This document shows positions 8,647 to 17,254 of a stretch of 55,259 nt of DNA, piece after piece. Origin of the DNA: Thermonema rossianum DSM 10300. Its GTDB lineage: Bacteria; Bacteroidota; Bacteroidia; Cytophagales; Thermonemataceae. The notes under the pieces are model-generated. The model saw nothing but the letters and a program-made list of their open reading frames with translations, was not told where the DNA came from and ran no database searches. The stretch lies in the NCBI RefSeq assembly GCF_000426825.1, contig NZ_AUGC01000016.1, forward strand, positions 1 through 55,259. The letters are read 5' to 3'. The position numbers were made by a program, and so were the translations under genes. Every line of letters starts with the position of its first letter. The first letter of the stretch is position 1.

Positions 8647-11262
8647 ATGAACTTTGACAAGTATACCATCAAATCGCAGGAGGTCATCCAACAGGCAGTG
8701 TCTATTGCACAAGCCAATCAGACCTCTGTAGTGGAAACCGGACACCTGCTCAAGGCCGTCCTGGAAAGCGACGAAAATGTAACAGGTTTTCTGTTCAAGA
8801 AGCTGAACGTAAACCTGAACTACCTGAAAAGCAAATTAGAAGAAATTATCAGCTCTTATGGCAAGGTGAGTGGTGGCAGCCCGCATTTGTCCAACGATGC
8901 GGCACAAGCACTCAAGCGCGCTGAAGACTATCTCAAAAACTTCAACGATGAATTTGTTGCCGTTGAACATATTTTATTGGGGCTTTTGAGTGGTAAAGAC
9001 CGCGTAGCGCAGCTGCTGAAAGATATGGGCGTTGCCGAAAAGCAACTCATACAAGCCATCAAAGAGCTGCGCGGTGGCGGACGTGTAACCGACCAAAATG
9101 CTGAAGCCAAGTACCGCTCACTGGAGCGCTATTCGAAGAACCTGACCAAGCTGGCAAAAGAAGGCAAGCTGGACCCCGTCATCGGGCGCGACGAAGAAAT
9201 TCGCCGTGTGATGCAAATACTATCGCGGCGCACCAAAAACAACCCTATCTTGTTGGGTGAGCCCGGTGTGGGTAAAACTGCCATTGTAGAAGGCTTGGCA
9301 CAGCGTATTGTGGCCGGCGACGTGCCCGAAAACCTGAAAGACAAACAACTGGTAGCCCTTGACATGGGCTTGCTGGTAGCCGGTGCCAAATATAAAGGCG
9401 AGTTTGAAGAGCGTTTGAAGTCGGTGATTAAAGAAGTAACTGACTCGAATGGCCAAATCATTTTGTTCATCGACGAAATCCATACTTTGATTGGTGCCGG
9501 TGCAGGCGGCGATAGCGCCATGGATGCTGCCAACCTCTTGAAACCGGCTTTGGCACGTGGCGAGCTGCGTTGTATCGGGGCTACCACGCTCAAAGAATAT
9601 CAGAAATACATAGAAAAAGACAAAGCACTGGAGCGCCGTTTCCAACCGGTCATGGTCGATGAGCCCAGCATCGAAGATGCCATTTCCATCTTGCGTGGTT
9701 TGAAAGAACGCTATGAAGTACACCATGGCGTGCGCATTCAAGACGATGCCATCATTGCAGCCGTAGAGCTTTCGGTGCGTTATATTACCGACCGCCAACT
9801 GCCCGACAAAGCCATAGACCTGATTGACGAGGCAGCGGCACGTTTGCGCATCGAAATAGACTCTATGCCCGAAGAGCTCGACGAACTGGAACGCCGCATC
9901 ATGCAATTGGAAATTGAACGCGAAGCCATCCGTCGTGAAAACGACAAGGAGAAAGAGGCAGTCCTTTCTAAGCAAATCGCCGAGCTTTCGGAACAGCGCG
10001 ACGCACTGAAAGCCAAGTGGAAGCAAGAAAAAGAGCTTGTGCAGCAAATACAGAGCATCAAGGCAGATATCGAAAACCTGCGCATCGAGGCAGAGCAAGC
10101 CGAGCGCGAAGGCGACTACGGGCGTGTGGCTGAAATACGCTATGGGCGTATCCTCGAAGCCGAGAAGCGTTTGGAAGAACTGCGCAAGCAGCTGCATGAA
10201 ATACAGGGCGAAAAACCCATGTTGAAAGAAGAAATTACTGCCGAGGACATCGCCGAAATCGTATCGCGCTGGACCGGCATCCCTGTATCGAAGATGCTGC
10301 AAAGCGAACGGGAAAAGCTCTTGCACCTTGAAGACGAGCTGCACAAGCGTGTGGTAGGGCAAGACGAAGCCATCCGTGCTGTATCGGATGCCATTCGGCG
10401 CAGCCGTGCCGGCTTGCAGGACCCCAACCGTCCGATTGGTTCGTTTATCTTCTTAGGTCCTACCGGTGTGGGTAAAACCGAGCTGGCAAAAGCCCTTGCC
10501 GACTACCTCTTCAACGACGAAAACGCCATGGTGCGCATCGACATGTCCGAGTATCAAGAGCGCCATTCGGTGAGCCGTCTCATCGGTGCGCCTCCCGGAT
10601 ACGTAGGCTATGACGAAGGCGGACAATTGACCGAAGCAGTGCGCCGGCGTCCTTATTCGGTGGTGCTCTTGGACGAAATAGAAAAAGCGCACCCCGACGT
10701 GTTCAATATCTTGTTGCAAGTGCTTGACGACGGGCGCCTGACCGACAACAAAGGGCGCACGGTCAACTTCAAAAACACCATCATCATCATGACTTCGAAC
10801 ATGGGGGCTGAGCTCATTCAAGCCAACTTTGAAAACATCACCCCCGAGAACGAAGACGAGGTGGTGGCACAAACCAAAGAACAAGTGCTTGACTTGCTGA
10901 AACGCAACTTGCGTCCCGAGTTCTTGAACCGTGTGGATGAAATCATTATGTTCCGCCCGCTGTCGAAAGAAGACATCCGCGAAATAGTAGAAATACAACT
11001 CAAACAAGTAAACAAACGCCTCGAAGCCGAAAATATCGAATTGGTAGTGGACGACAGCATCTACGACCTCTTGGCAGACGTAGGCTTCGACCCGCAATTT
11101 GGTGCCCGTCCGCTGAAACGAGCCATTCAGCAACTCATACTCAACGAGTTGTCGAAAGAAATCATCGCGGGCAAAGTAAAAGAAGGCGACGTGGTGCACG
11201 TATCCTTCGACAGCAACGAAGAACGAGTGAAGTTCGAAGTAGTGGACAAAATAGAAGCGTAA
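8647..11262 (+). CDS. clpB: ATP-dependent chaperone ClpB
   Basis: An 871-residue disaggregase. In order: the Clp N-domain (1-145), first AAA+ domain with Walker A GEPGVGKT (204-211), coiled-coil middle domain (about 400-530), second AAA+ domain with Walker A GPTGVGKT (604-611), and the C-terminal small domain. The middle domain separates it from ClpA/ClpC. It threads aggregated protein through a hexamer with DnaK. The start is fixed by AAGGAGGA at 8633-8640, six bases before the ATG; such a site is rare in Bacteroidota. A doubled operator and a sigma-54-like promoter lie upstream. Confidence 0.98.
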   Translation: MNFDKYTIKSQEVIQQAVSIAQANQTSVVETGHLLKAVLESDENVTGFLFKKLNVNLNYLKSKLEEIISSYGKVSGGSPHLSNDAAQALKRAEDYLKNFNDEFVAVEHILLGLLSGKDRVAQLLKDMGVAEKQLIQAIKELRGGGRVTDQNAEAKYRSLERYSKNLTKLAKEGKLDPVIGRDEEIRRVMQILSRRTKNNPILLGEPGVGKTAIVEGLAQRIVAGDVPENLKDKQLVALDMGLLVAGAKYKGEFEERLKSVIKEVTDSNGQIILFIDEIHTLIGAGAGGDSAMDAANLLKPALARGELRCIGATTLKEYQKYIEKDKALERRFQPVMVDEPSIEDAISILRGLKERYEVHHGVRIQDDAIIAAVELSVRYITDRQLPDKAIDLIDEAAARLRIEIDSMPEELDELERRIMQLEIEREAIRRENDKEKEAVLSKQIAELSEQRDALKAKWKQEKELVQQIQSIKADIENLRIEAEQAEREGDYGRVAEIRYGRILEAEKRLEELRKQLHEIQGEKPMLKEEITAEDIAEIVSRWTGIPVSKMLQSEREKLLHLEDELHKRVVGQDEAIRAVSDAIRRSRAGLQDPNRPIGSFIFLGPTGVGKTELAKALADYLFNDENAMVRIDMSEYQERHSVSRLIGAPPGYVGYDEGGQLTEAVRRRPYSVVLLDEIEKAHPDVFNILLQVLDDGRLTDNKGRTVNFKNTIIIMTSNMGAELIQANFENITPENEDEVVAQTKEQVLDLLKRNLRPEFLNRVDEIIMFRPLSKEDIREIVEIQLKQVNKRLEAENIELVVDDSIYDLLADVGFDPQFGARPLKRAIQQLILNELSKEIIAGKVKEGDVVHVSFDSNEERVKFEVVDKIEA

Positions 11263-11287
11263 TCATAGCCCTGAACTCTTCCACCGC

Positions 11288-11325
11288 AAGAGGCGGCTTC
11301 CTTTGGAAGTCGCCTCTTTTTTTTT
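11288..11325 (+). terminator. clpB terminator
   Basis: AAGAGGCG (11288-11295) pairs with CGCCTCTT (11311-11318), with a second inner stem CTTCC/GGAAG, followed by a long T run. It ends the clpB transcript. Confidence 0.92.
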
Positions 11326-11430
11326 GAATAAACAACCTTGTTGCAAGCTTGCAAAAAAGCCCGTCCATAAGCAGCAGACCGTATATTCGTACCATTGCCT
11401 TGGCAAGTTAAACTTAAAAAGAAAACAACT

Positions 11431-12654
11431 ATGACACGCTACACCGCTTGGACACTTGTGCTACTTACCGGTATATGGCTGCTTACTGCTTGTAAAAAAG
11501 ACAAAGACGTGGCGCCATCGGTAGTCGATCGTGGAATTGTTTCAAGTAATGCCTCAAAGAATCGCTTCGATTACATCTCCGGCAGAAGCAACTACTCATC
11601 CGCAAAGTTCTATAATGTAGGGCATGGGGCGGATTTGATAAGCTATTACAATGGCATTACTCTTTATAGGGACGCCTGGGGGATGTCTTCCCTCGTAGAT
11701 GTAAATACAGGTGACGTACTGTACACCGGTTATTATTATATTGAAGCTCCCGGGGCTCCCATCCTGATTTACAAAGACATGGCCCTGATTCATGAAAGAG
11801 TTGGAACAGGAGATGCCCGCCTGATTATGATGAAGATTGACGACAAGAGCATTGTTTGGGAGCGCAGCACCCCCGGATTATTTAGTTTACGTGGCGTTGT
11901 AGGAAAATATGCAATTGGAAATTCCAATGGCGATTGCTATATCATCGACCTGGACAACGGACAAGGCATGAGGGTGCCGGAAATAAATGCTTTTACAAAC
12001 TACTTCGTGTCGAACTATAACAGCTTTGCAGTACTGAAAGCATATGATAATGAAATCCTTTTTTACTCGTCGGACGGCACTTTAAAGAAAAGGGTCGTGC
12101 TGTCGGACAAAATAGAACTCTGGATTGGGGAATATTTTAGTTCTGCTTACAAAGACTTGGCTTTGATAGTAGTAGGCGTGAGCAATCTATCATTTAAAAT
12201 GTTTGCATTGGATATGAAGCAGGAGAAAGTATTGTGGGAAAAAACATTATCACAAGATAAACGATACGTTTCCTTTTCCAATGATGACAGATACGCATAT
12301 GCACTTCTTTACAAAAAACAAGAAGGCAAGTATTATTTGGAACTGAGCGATATAAAAACCGGAGAACTTGTTGAAACCCTCGCGGTACCGGATGGCATTT
12401 TGCCCACTAATTGGATTTCCGGTGGTTATCGTATTTCATTGAACCCGCTTATGCTGCGAAACTATTGGATGTTTTTCTATGTAAAAGAAGGAACGGCTTA
12501 TATCCGGGCTTTCGATAAAGCAAGCAGACAATGGAAACAGTGGACGGTGACGCTTCCTGTAAATGTCCTTTCTTTTGATGCAATTACATTAGATGAAAAA
12601 GGGAGGATCTATATCGATTGTGAAGGATATAATGGCTTTGTAATGATTGAGTAA
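11431..12654 (+). CDS. Lipoprotein with a predicted beta-propeller, function unknown
   Basis: A 407-residue protein. The start at 11431 gives a clean lipoprotein signal ending LLTAC, followed by a charged KKDKD linker. The remainder is a series of beta-rich repeats of the PQQ/WD-like kind (for example a GDCYIIDLDNG strand-turn at about 170 and a KIVWE-like turn), suggesting a propeller of six or seven blades. No catalytic residues stand out. The gene is visibly richer in A and T than clpB and pyk on either side, which may mean fast evolution or transfer. It has its own terminator. Confidence 0.8.
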   Translation: MTRYTAWTLVLLTGIWLLTACKKDKDVAPSVVDRGIVSSNASKNRFDYISGRSNYSSAKFYNVGHGADLISYYNGITLYRDAWGMSSLVDVNTGDVLYTGYYYIEAPGAPILIYKDMALIHERVGTGDARLIMMKIDDKSIVWERSTPGLFSLRGVVGKYAIGNSNGDCYIIDLDNGQGMRVPEINAFTNYFVSNYNSFAVLKAYDNEILFYSSDGTLKKRVVLSDKIELWIGEYFSSAYKDLALIVVGVSNLSFKMFALDMKQEKVLWEKTLSQDKRYVSFSNDDRYAYALLYKKQEGKYYLELSDIKTGELVETLAVPDGILPTNWISGGYRISLNPLMLRNYWMFFYVKEGTAYIRAFDKASRQWKQWTVTLPVNVLSFDAITLDEKGRIYIDCEGYNGFVMIE

Positions 12655-12677
12655 CCCGGTTTATTAGTATTGTACCG

Positions 12678-12706
12678 GCTGCTCGTTGTGAACGGGCAGC
12701 TTTTTT
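12678..12706 (+). terminator. Terminator of the propeller lipoprotein gene
   Basis: GCTGCTCGTT (12678-12687) pairs with AACGGGCAGC (12691-12700) with one G-T pair and a GTG loop, then six T. Confidence 0.88.
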
Positions 12707-12793
12707 ACATTTATGCGGAAACTGCCGGCTGCGTTTTTTTGCCTTCCGGTTTGATAGTGGCATGCATATCTTGAAGCAAGACAGGTCATTCTT

Positions 12794-12833
12794 GCCGTGT
12801 TCCCCCAAAGGCGTACCTTTGAAGGGACACGGC
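12794..12833. other. Long hairpin at the 3' side of pyk, with a promoter-like motif
   Basis: A 40-nt hairpin. Read on the minus strand it is GCCGTGT, CCCTT, CAAAGG, a TACG loop, then CCTTTG, GGGGG, one bulged A and ACACGGC: 18 pairs with two G-T. It begins 14 nt after the pyk stop codon but lacks a U run on the pyk strand, while on the plus strand TTTTT follows five bases later. Its plus strand also contains TACCTTTG (12814-12821), 19 bp after CTTG. It could be a 3' end stabiliser, a terminator or part of an antisense promoter. Confidence 0.5.
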
Positions 12834-12847
12834 TCGTCTTTTTGAAA

Positions 12848-14293
12848 TTAAGGTTTGGGTTTTTCCACAATATTGATTTTGAGTGTATTGGTTTTTTTCC
12901 GCGCCTTGATAGGCATACTTGCCATTTTAATGATAACATCCCCTTCGCGAATGAAGCCCCGCTCCCGTAGAATGTCTTCTATGTCTTGGAAGGTAGTGTC
13001 GGTGCTTTCGTATTTGTCGTAGTAAAAAGCCCGCACGCCCCATACCAAATTAAGGGCAGTGAGCAGCTGCCGGTTACTGGTAAAAATAAAAATATCCGCT
13101 TCGGGCCGGTGACTTGCGGTGCGAAATGCCGTAAAGCCCGAATGAGTCATGCCCACAATGGCTTTGGCATTCGTATGCTTAGCCAAAGTACAGGCTGCCG
13201 CCACCAAGCTGTGGTGAATAAAATCGGGGGACTGTTGGTTGGCTACTTCCAAGTTTTGATGATAGATGCTTTTAATGTGTGTTTCGGTGAAGTGAATGGT
13301 GCGCACCATGCTTTTGATTACCTCCAGCGGATATTTGCCTACTGCCGTTTCGGCGCTGAGCATGATGGCGTCGGCGCCGTCAATGACGGCATTGGCTACA
13401 TCGTTGGTTTCGGCACGAGTAGGGCGGGGATTCTGTATCATACTTTCCATCATTTGGGTAGCGATGATCACCGGCTTGGCTGCCCGTTTGCATTTATCCA
13501 CAATCATTTTTTGAATGACGGGCACCTCTTCGGCATAGGTTTCCACGCCCAAGTCGCCACGTGCCACCATGATGCCGTCGGCGGCTTCTATGATGCTGTC
13601 TATGTTTTTTACGGCTTCCGGCTTCTCTATCTTGGCAATGATGCGCGTATTTTTGCCTTTTTGCCGGATAAGGTGGCGTAAAAGATGCACATCGGTAGCC
13701 GTGCGCACAAACGAAAGGGCAATCCAGTCCACACCTGCTTCCAGTCCAAAATACAAATCTTCGGTGTCTTTCTCTGTAAGGCAGGGCGTGGACAGATGGC
13801 TGAAAGGCAGGTTGATGCCTTTTCTTGATTTAAGCACACCACCATAGAGCACTTCAGTGATAACTTCCTTTTCGGTGCGTTCCAGCACCTTGAGCTGAAT
13901 GTTACCGTCGTCGAGCAAGATGATTTCGCCTTCTTTGACATCCTCCGGAAGGCTTTGGTAGGTCGTGCTTACCCGTTCGGCATTGCCTGTGGTTTCTTCT
14001 ATGGTGATGACGAAGCGTTGCCCTTTTTTGAGTTCTACTTCGCCGTTTTCTATTTCGCCAATGCGTATTTTAGGACCTTGCAGGTCCTGCAATATGGCCA
14101 GGTTGAACCCATATTGTTCATTGATGGCACGAATGTGACGTACGACCTCGAGATGCTCTTCATGTGAACCGTGCGAAAAGTTGAGGCGGAAAACATCGAC
14201 CCCTTCGCGCGCCAGCGCCAAAAGCATTTCCGGGCTGCGAGAAGCCGGCCCCACGGTTGCTACTATTTTGGTTTTATTGAAGGTGTTTAGCAT
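12848..14293 (-). CDS. pyk: Pyruvate kinase
   Basis: A 481-residue enzyme converting phosphoenolpyruvate and ADP to pyruvate and ATP, the last step of glycolysis. The start at 14293 gives the canonical opening NKTKIVATVGPAS and FRLNFSHG. IAKIEKPEA (catalytic lysine region) and MVARGDLGVE are intact, and a C-terminal domain completes the usual length. A longer reading upstream has no family support. The next item upstream on the same strand is tRNA-Thr, whose terminator lies between them. Confidence 0.97.
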   Translation of the reverse strand: MLNTFNKTKIVATVGPASRSPEMLLALAREGVDVFRLNFSHGSHEEHLEVVRHIRAINEQYGFNLAILQDLQGPKIRIGEIENGEVELKKGQRFVITIEETTGNAERVSTTYQSLPEDVKEGEIILLDDGNIQLKVLERTEKEVITEVLYGGVLKSRKGINLPFSHLSTPCLTEKDTEDLYFGLEAGVDWIALSFVRTATDVHLLRHLIRQKGKNTRIIAKIEKPEAVKNIDSIIEAADGIMVARGDLGVETYAEEVPVIQKMIVDKCKRAAKPVIIATQMMESMIQNPRPTRAETNDVANAVIDGADAIMLSAETAVGKYPLEVIKSMVRTIHFTETHIKSIYHQNLEVANQQSPDFIHHSLVAAACTLAKHTNAKAIVGMTHSGFTAFRTASHRPEADIFIFTSNRQLLTALNLVWGVRAFYYDKYESTDTTFQDIEDILRERGFIREGDVIIKMASMPIKARKKTNTLKINIVEKPKP

Positions 14294-14393
14294 AAGACAA
14301 GCTTGGTTTGAAAAACAAAAGCAGTTTAATGAAATTGACCGGCATAAAAAAGTGGCAAAAGATGAATTTTGTGTAAAAAGAAACGAAAGAATA

Positions 14394-14427
14394 GATAAAA
14401 ACAAAAAGCCGCACCATGCAGTGCGGC
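14394..14427 (-). terminator. tRNA-Thr terminator
   Basis: On the minus strand GCCGCAC (14427-14421), loop TGCATG, GTGCGGC (14414-14408), then TTTTTGTTTTT. It lies just after the tRNA and before pyk. Confidence 0.88.
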
Positions 14428-14438
14428 TTTCGTTTGAG

Positions 14439-14511
<73 letters not shown>

Positions 14512-14531
14512 TTGTCATTGTTTTGACGTTG

Positions 14532-14563
14532 CAAATATAAAATACCGGCAAATAATATGCAAG
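14532..14563 (-). promoter_or_regulatory. tRNA-Thr promoter
   Basis: On the minus strand CTTG (14563-14560), 20 bases, TATATTTG (14539-14532). This fits the Bacteroidota sigma-A consensus TTTG-N19/21-TAnnTTTG. The -7 element ends 20 bp before the tRNA. Confidence 0.75.
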
Positions 14564-14592
14564 TGTTTTCTTCAAAAAAAAATGAAACGTAA

Positions 14593-14624
14593 AGAAGCAG
14601 CCGCTTTACAGGCTGCTTCTTTTA
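14593..14624. terminator. aspS terminator
   Basis: AGAAGCAGCC (14593-14602) and GGCTGCTTCT (14611-14620) form a perfect ten-pair stem with an eight-base loop. It lies 15 bp past the aspS stop codon; on the aspS strand a T-rich tract follows some 10 bp later. On the plus strand TTTT follows at once. Confidence 0.75.
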
Positions 14625-14638
14625 TCAGCCGCCCCCGG

Positions 14639-16393
14639 TTATCGAGGGTTTTTCAGGCAAAGCCCCAGTTCTTCCAACTGTTCGGGTGCAATGGGCGAGG
14701 GGGATTCTATCATTACATCACGGCCGGAAGTGTTTTTGGGGAAAGCAATAAAGTCGCGAATAGACTCACTGCCACCCATCAAAGCACACAAGCGATCAAA
14801 GCCAAATGCAATGCCCCCATGAGGCGGTGCACCATAGCGGAAGGCATTCATTAAAAAGCCAAACTGTGCTTCTGCTTCCTCTTCGCTGAAGCCTAAAATT
14901 TGGAACATCTTTTTCTGAAGCGCTTGGTCGTGGATACGGATAGAGCCGCCGCCTACCTCCACGCCATTAATGACCATGTCGTAGGCATTGGCGCGTACCT
15001 TGCCCGGTTCACTGTCAAGCAAAGGAATATCTTCGGGTTTGGGCGAAGTAAAGGGGTGGTGCATGGCATAATATCGTTGGGTTTCTTCGTCCCATTCCAG
15101 CAGTGGGAAATCAATCACCCATAAAGGACGGTAAACATTTTCGGGACGCAGCCCCAGGCGGTTGCCCATCTCCAAGCGCAGCTCGCAAAGTTGCTTGCGC
15201 GTTTTATCCGCTTCGCCGGCAAGTATGAGCAGCAGGTCACCGGCTTGAGCGCCCATAGCCTCTGCCCATTGCTTGAGGTCGTCTTGTGAAAAGAATTTAT
15301 CTACCGACGACTTAAACGAGCCATCTTCTTGGTATTTCACATAAACCAATCCTTTGGCACCTATTTGTGGGCGTCGTACAAAGTCGGTGAGCTCATCCAG
15401 CTGTTTGCGGGTATAATTGGCACATCCCGGAGCACAAATGCCCACCACCAGCTCGCTGTTGTCGAATACCTGAAAGCCTTTGCCTTTGGCCAGGTGGTTC
15501 AATTCGACGAAAGTCATGCCGAAACGGATATCGGGTTTGTCGCTGCCATACAGGCGCATGGCTTCGTCGTAGCTCATCCGCGGGAAGTCGTCCAGTTCTA
15601 TGCCTTTCACGCTTTTGAATATATGCTTGACCAAGCCCTCAAACATTTGCAAGATATCTTCTTGCTCCACGAAAGACATCTCACAGTCTATTTGCGTGAA
15701 TTCGGGCTGGCGGTCGGCGCGCAGGTCTTCATCACGGAAGCATTTCACTATTTGATAGTAGCGGTCAAAACCGGCGACCATCAATATTTGCTTGAAGGTT
15801 TGTGGCGACTGGGGCAGGGCATAGAACTGCCCGGGATGCAGCCGCGAAGGCACCACAAAATCGCGGGCTCCTTCCGGCGTTGATTTGATGAGTACCGGCG
15901 TTTCTACTTCAATAAATTGCCGGGCATCCAAATATTCGCGGGTAGCACGGGCTGCCCGGTGACGTAGCTCCAATCGGCGGCGCATGATGTCACGGCGCAA
16001 GTCCAAGTAACGGTATTTCATGCGCAGGTCCTCACCACCATCGGTTTCATCCTCTATCAAGAAAGGGGGCACATCCGAAGCATTAAGCACCTTCAGGCTA
16101 TCAACGGCCACTTCTATGTCGCCGGTGGGAATTTTGTCGTTTTTTGAAGCGCGTTCAATCACCGTTCCGCTTGCTTGCACTACAAACTCGCGCCCCAGGG
16201 TGCGTGCAACTTTGAGCAACGCTTCGGGTGCTTTGCCTTCCTCAATCAGCAATTGAGTGATGCCGTAGCGGTCGCGCAGGTCTATCCAAAGCAGGTGCCC
16301 TTTGTCGCGAATGGCACGTACCCAGCCGGATAAAGTCACTTTTTGTCCTACATGCTGTATTCGAAGTTCTCCACAAGTATGCGTTCTTAACAT
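14639..16393 (-). CDS. aspS: Aspartyl-tRNA synthetase
   Basis: A 584-residue class IIb synthetase that charges tRNA-Asp. Order: OB-fold anticodon-binding domain (1-105), catalytic core with motif 2 from [11 protein letters not shown] (219-229) and motif 3 GIAFGFDRL near 530, and the bacterial-type GAD insertion between them. Length matches the bacterial form. It has its own promoter and terminator. Whether it is strictly Asp-specific or also charges tRNA-Asn cannot be told without knowing the rest of the genome. Confidence 0.97.
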   Translation of the reverse strand: MLRTHTCGELRIQHVGQKVTLSGWVRAIRDKGHLLWIDLRDRYGITQLLIEEGKAPEALLKVARTLGREFVVQASGTVIERASKNDKIPTGDIEVAVDSLKVLNASDVPPFLIEDETDGGEDLRMKYRYLDLRRDIMRRRLELRHRAARATREYLDARQFIEVETPVLIKSTPEGARDFVVPSRLHPGQFYALPQSPQTFKQILMVAGFDRYYQIVKCFRDEDLRADRQPEFTQIDCEMSFVEQEDILQMFEGLVKHIFKSVKGIELDDFPRMSYDEAMRLYGSDKPDIRFGMTFVELNHLAKGKGFQVFDNSELVVGICAPGCANYTRKQLDELTDFVRRPQIGAKGLVYVKYQEDGSFKSSVDKFFSQDDLKQWAEAMGAQAGDLLLILAGEADKTRKQLCELRLEMGNRLGLRPENVYRPLWVIDFPLLEWDEETQRYYAMHHPFTSPKPEDIPLLDSEPGKVRANAYDMVINGVEVGGGSIRIHDQALQKKMFQILGFSEEEAEAQFGFLMNAFRYGAPPHGGIAFGFDRLCALMGGSESIRDFIAFPKNTSGRDVMIESPSPIAPEQLEELGLCLKNPR

Positions 16394-16449
16394 AAGTAAA
16401 TGCTTTTTATGAAGGCTATAAGATTACTGTCTGTTTGCTTGTTAAAAGG

Positions 16450-16480
16450 CAAAAGTATAGTTAGCATTGAAGAAGACAAA
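16450..16480 (-). promoter_or_regulatory. aspS promoter
   Basis: On the minus strand TTTG (16480-16477), 19 bases, TACTTTTG (16457-16450), matching the TTTG-N19/21-TAnnTTTG consensus. The leader would be about 50 nt. The -33 box overlaps no gene and lies just after the ruvC stop codon. Confidence 0.7.
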
Positions 16481-16484
16481 GCAC

Positions 16485-17042
16485 TCAGCGACTTTTTTTT
16501 ATGCGATCCGGGTTTTCTTTCACAAAGGCATCCCAACTTTTCGCCTTGCTGATTTGCAAGCCACTTTGCAGGTAATGACAAACAGCCACCCCCAAGGCAT
16601 CGGTGGCATCCAAGAGGGTGTCGTCTTCGAAACGTATATTGAGGAGCCTTTCCAGCATGCCGGCTACCTGCTCTTTCGAAGCATTGCCATTGCCTGTGAT
16701 CGATTGCTTTATTTTACGCGGTGCATACTCCATAATAGGTATTTCACGCACCAGTGCTGCCGCCATAGCTACGCCTTGCGCCCGCCCCAGCTTCAACATA
16801 GACTGCACGTTCTTTCCGTAAAAGGGGGCTTCCAATGCTACCTCATCCGGTGCATAGTGTTCTATTAATTGGCTGACACGCTCGTAAATACGCTTCAACT
16901 TGAGCGCCTGGCTGCTAAGCTTGTGCAACTCAATGACGCCATAGTGTATGGCTTCCAAACGATTGCCCTCTACCCGTATCAATCCATAGCCCATTACTTG
17001 GGTGCCCGGGTCAATGCCTAAAATAATTCGCTCCTTTGCCAA
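16485..17042 (-). CDS. ruvC: Crossover junction endodeoxyribonuclease RuvC
   Basis: A 185-residue Holliday-junction resolvase acting with RuvAB. The catalytic acids are visible: Asp11 in LGIDPGT, Glu71 in ALEAPF, and Asp145 and Asp148 in LLDATDALG. Start, length and fold are typical. It lies 91 bp upstream of aspS on the same strand with a promoter for aspS between them. A TATCTTTG -7 candidate lies at 17065-17072 on the minus strand. Confidence 0.96.
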   Translation of the reverse strand: MAKERIILGIDPGTQVMGYGLIRVEGNRLEAIHYGVIELHKLSSQALKLKRIYERVSQLIEHYAPDEVALEAPFYGKNVQSMLKLGRAQGVAMAAALVREIPIMEYAPRKIKQSITGNGNASKEQVAGMLERLLNIRFEDDTLLDATDALGVAVCHYLQSGLQISKAKSWDAFVKENPDRIKKSR

Positions 17043-17170
17043 AGGTCTGTTGTTTACTGTCTTTCAAAGATACATGTTTTGTGTCGATACATATCAATAG
17101 CTCTTTTTTGCTTTACAGGTCCTTTTTTGAACCTGTTTTTTGAAAAAACTGTGTTATTTTCTTAAATTAA

Positions 17171-17186
17171 GGTTAAATTTTTAACC
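17171..17186. promoter_or_regulatory. Palindromic operator candidate upstream of glnN
   Basis: GGTTAAA (17171-17177), TT, TTTAACC (17180-17186): perfect seven-base arms. It lies just upstream of the -33 box of the glnN promoter, a position suited to an activator or a partial repressor. The bound protein is unknown. Confidence 0.45.
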
Positions 17187-17191
17187 ATATT

Positions 17192-17222
17192 TTTGATAGA
17201 AAGTGTTTGTTTTTTAGATTTG
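17192..17222 (+). promoter_or_regulatory. glnN promoter
   Basis: TTTG (17192-17195), 19 bases, TAGATTTG (17215-17222), a full match to the Bacteroidota consensus. The ATG follows 33 bp later. Confidence 0.75.
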
Positions 17223-17254
17223 GGGTATCGAATTAAACCTAAAATTAAAAAAAC

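Noticed and set aside
9220-10362. A 380-residue open frame antisense to clpB
   Set aside because: It lies wholly within clpB in an opposing frame, is rich in Phe, His and Leu from complemented codons, and has no start signal or domain.
11342-11351. GCAAGCTTGC palindrome downstream of clpB
   Set aside because: A ten-base perfect palindrome without repeat or spacing support; too likely by chance to call an operator.
17115-17141. ACAGGT/ACCTGT hairpin with a T run upstream of glnN, considered as an attenuator
   Set aside because: The stem is only six pairs and it lies upstream of the recognised glnN promoter, so it cannot be in that transcript.
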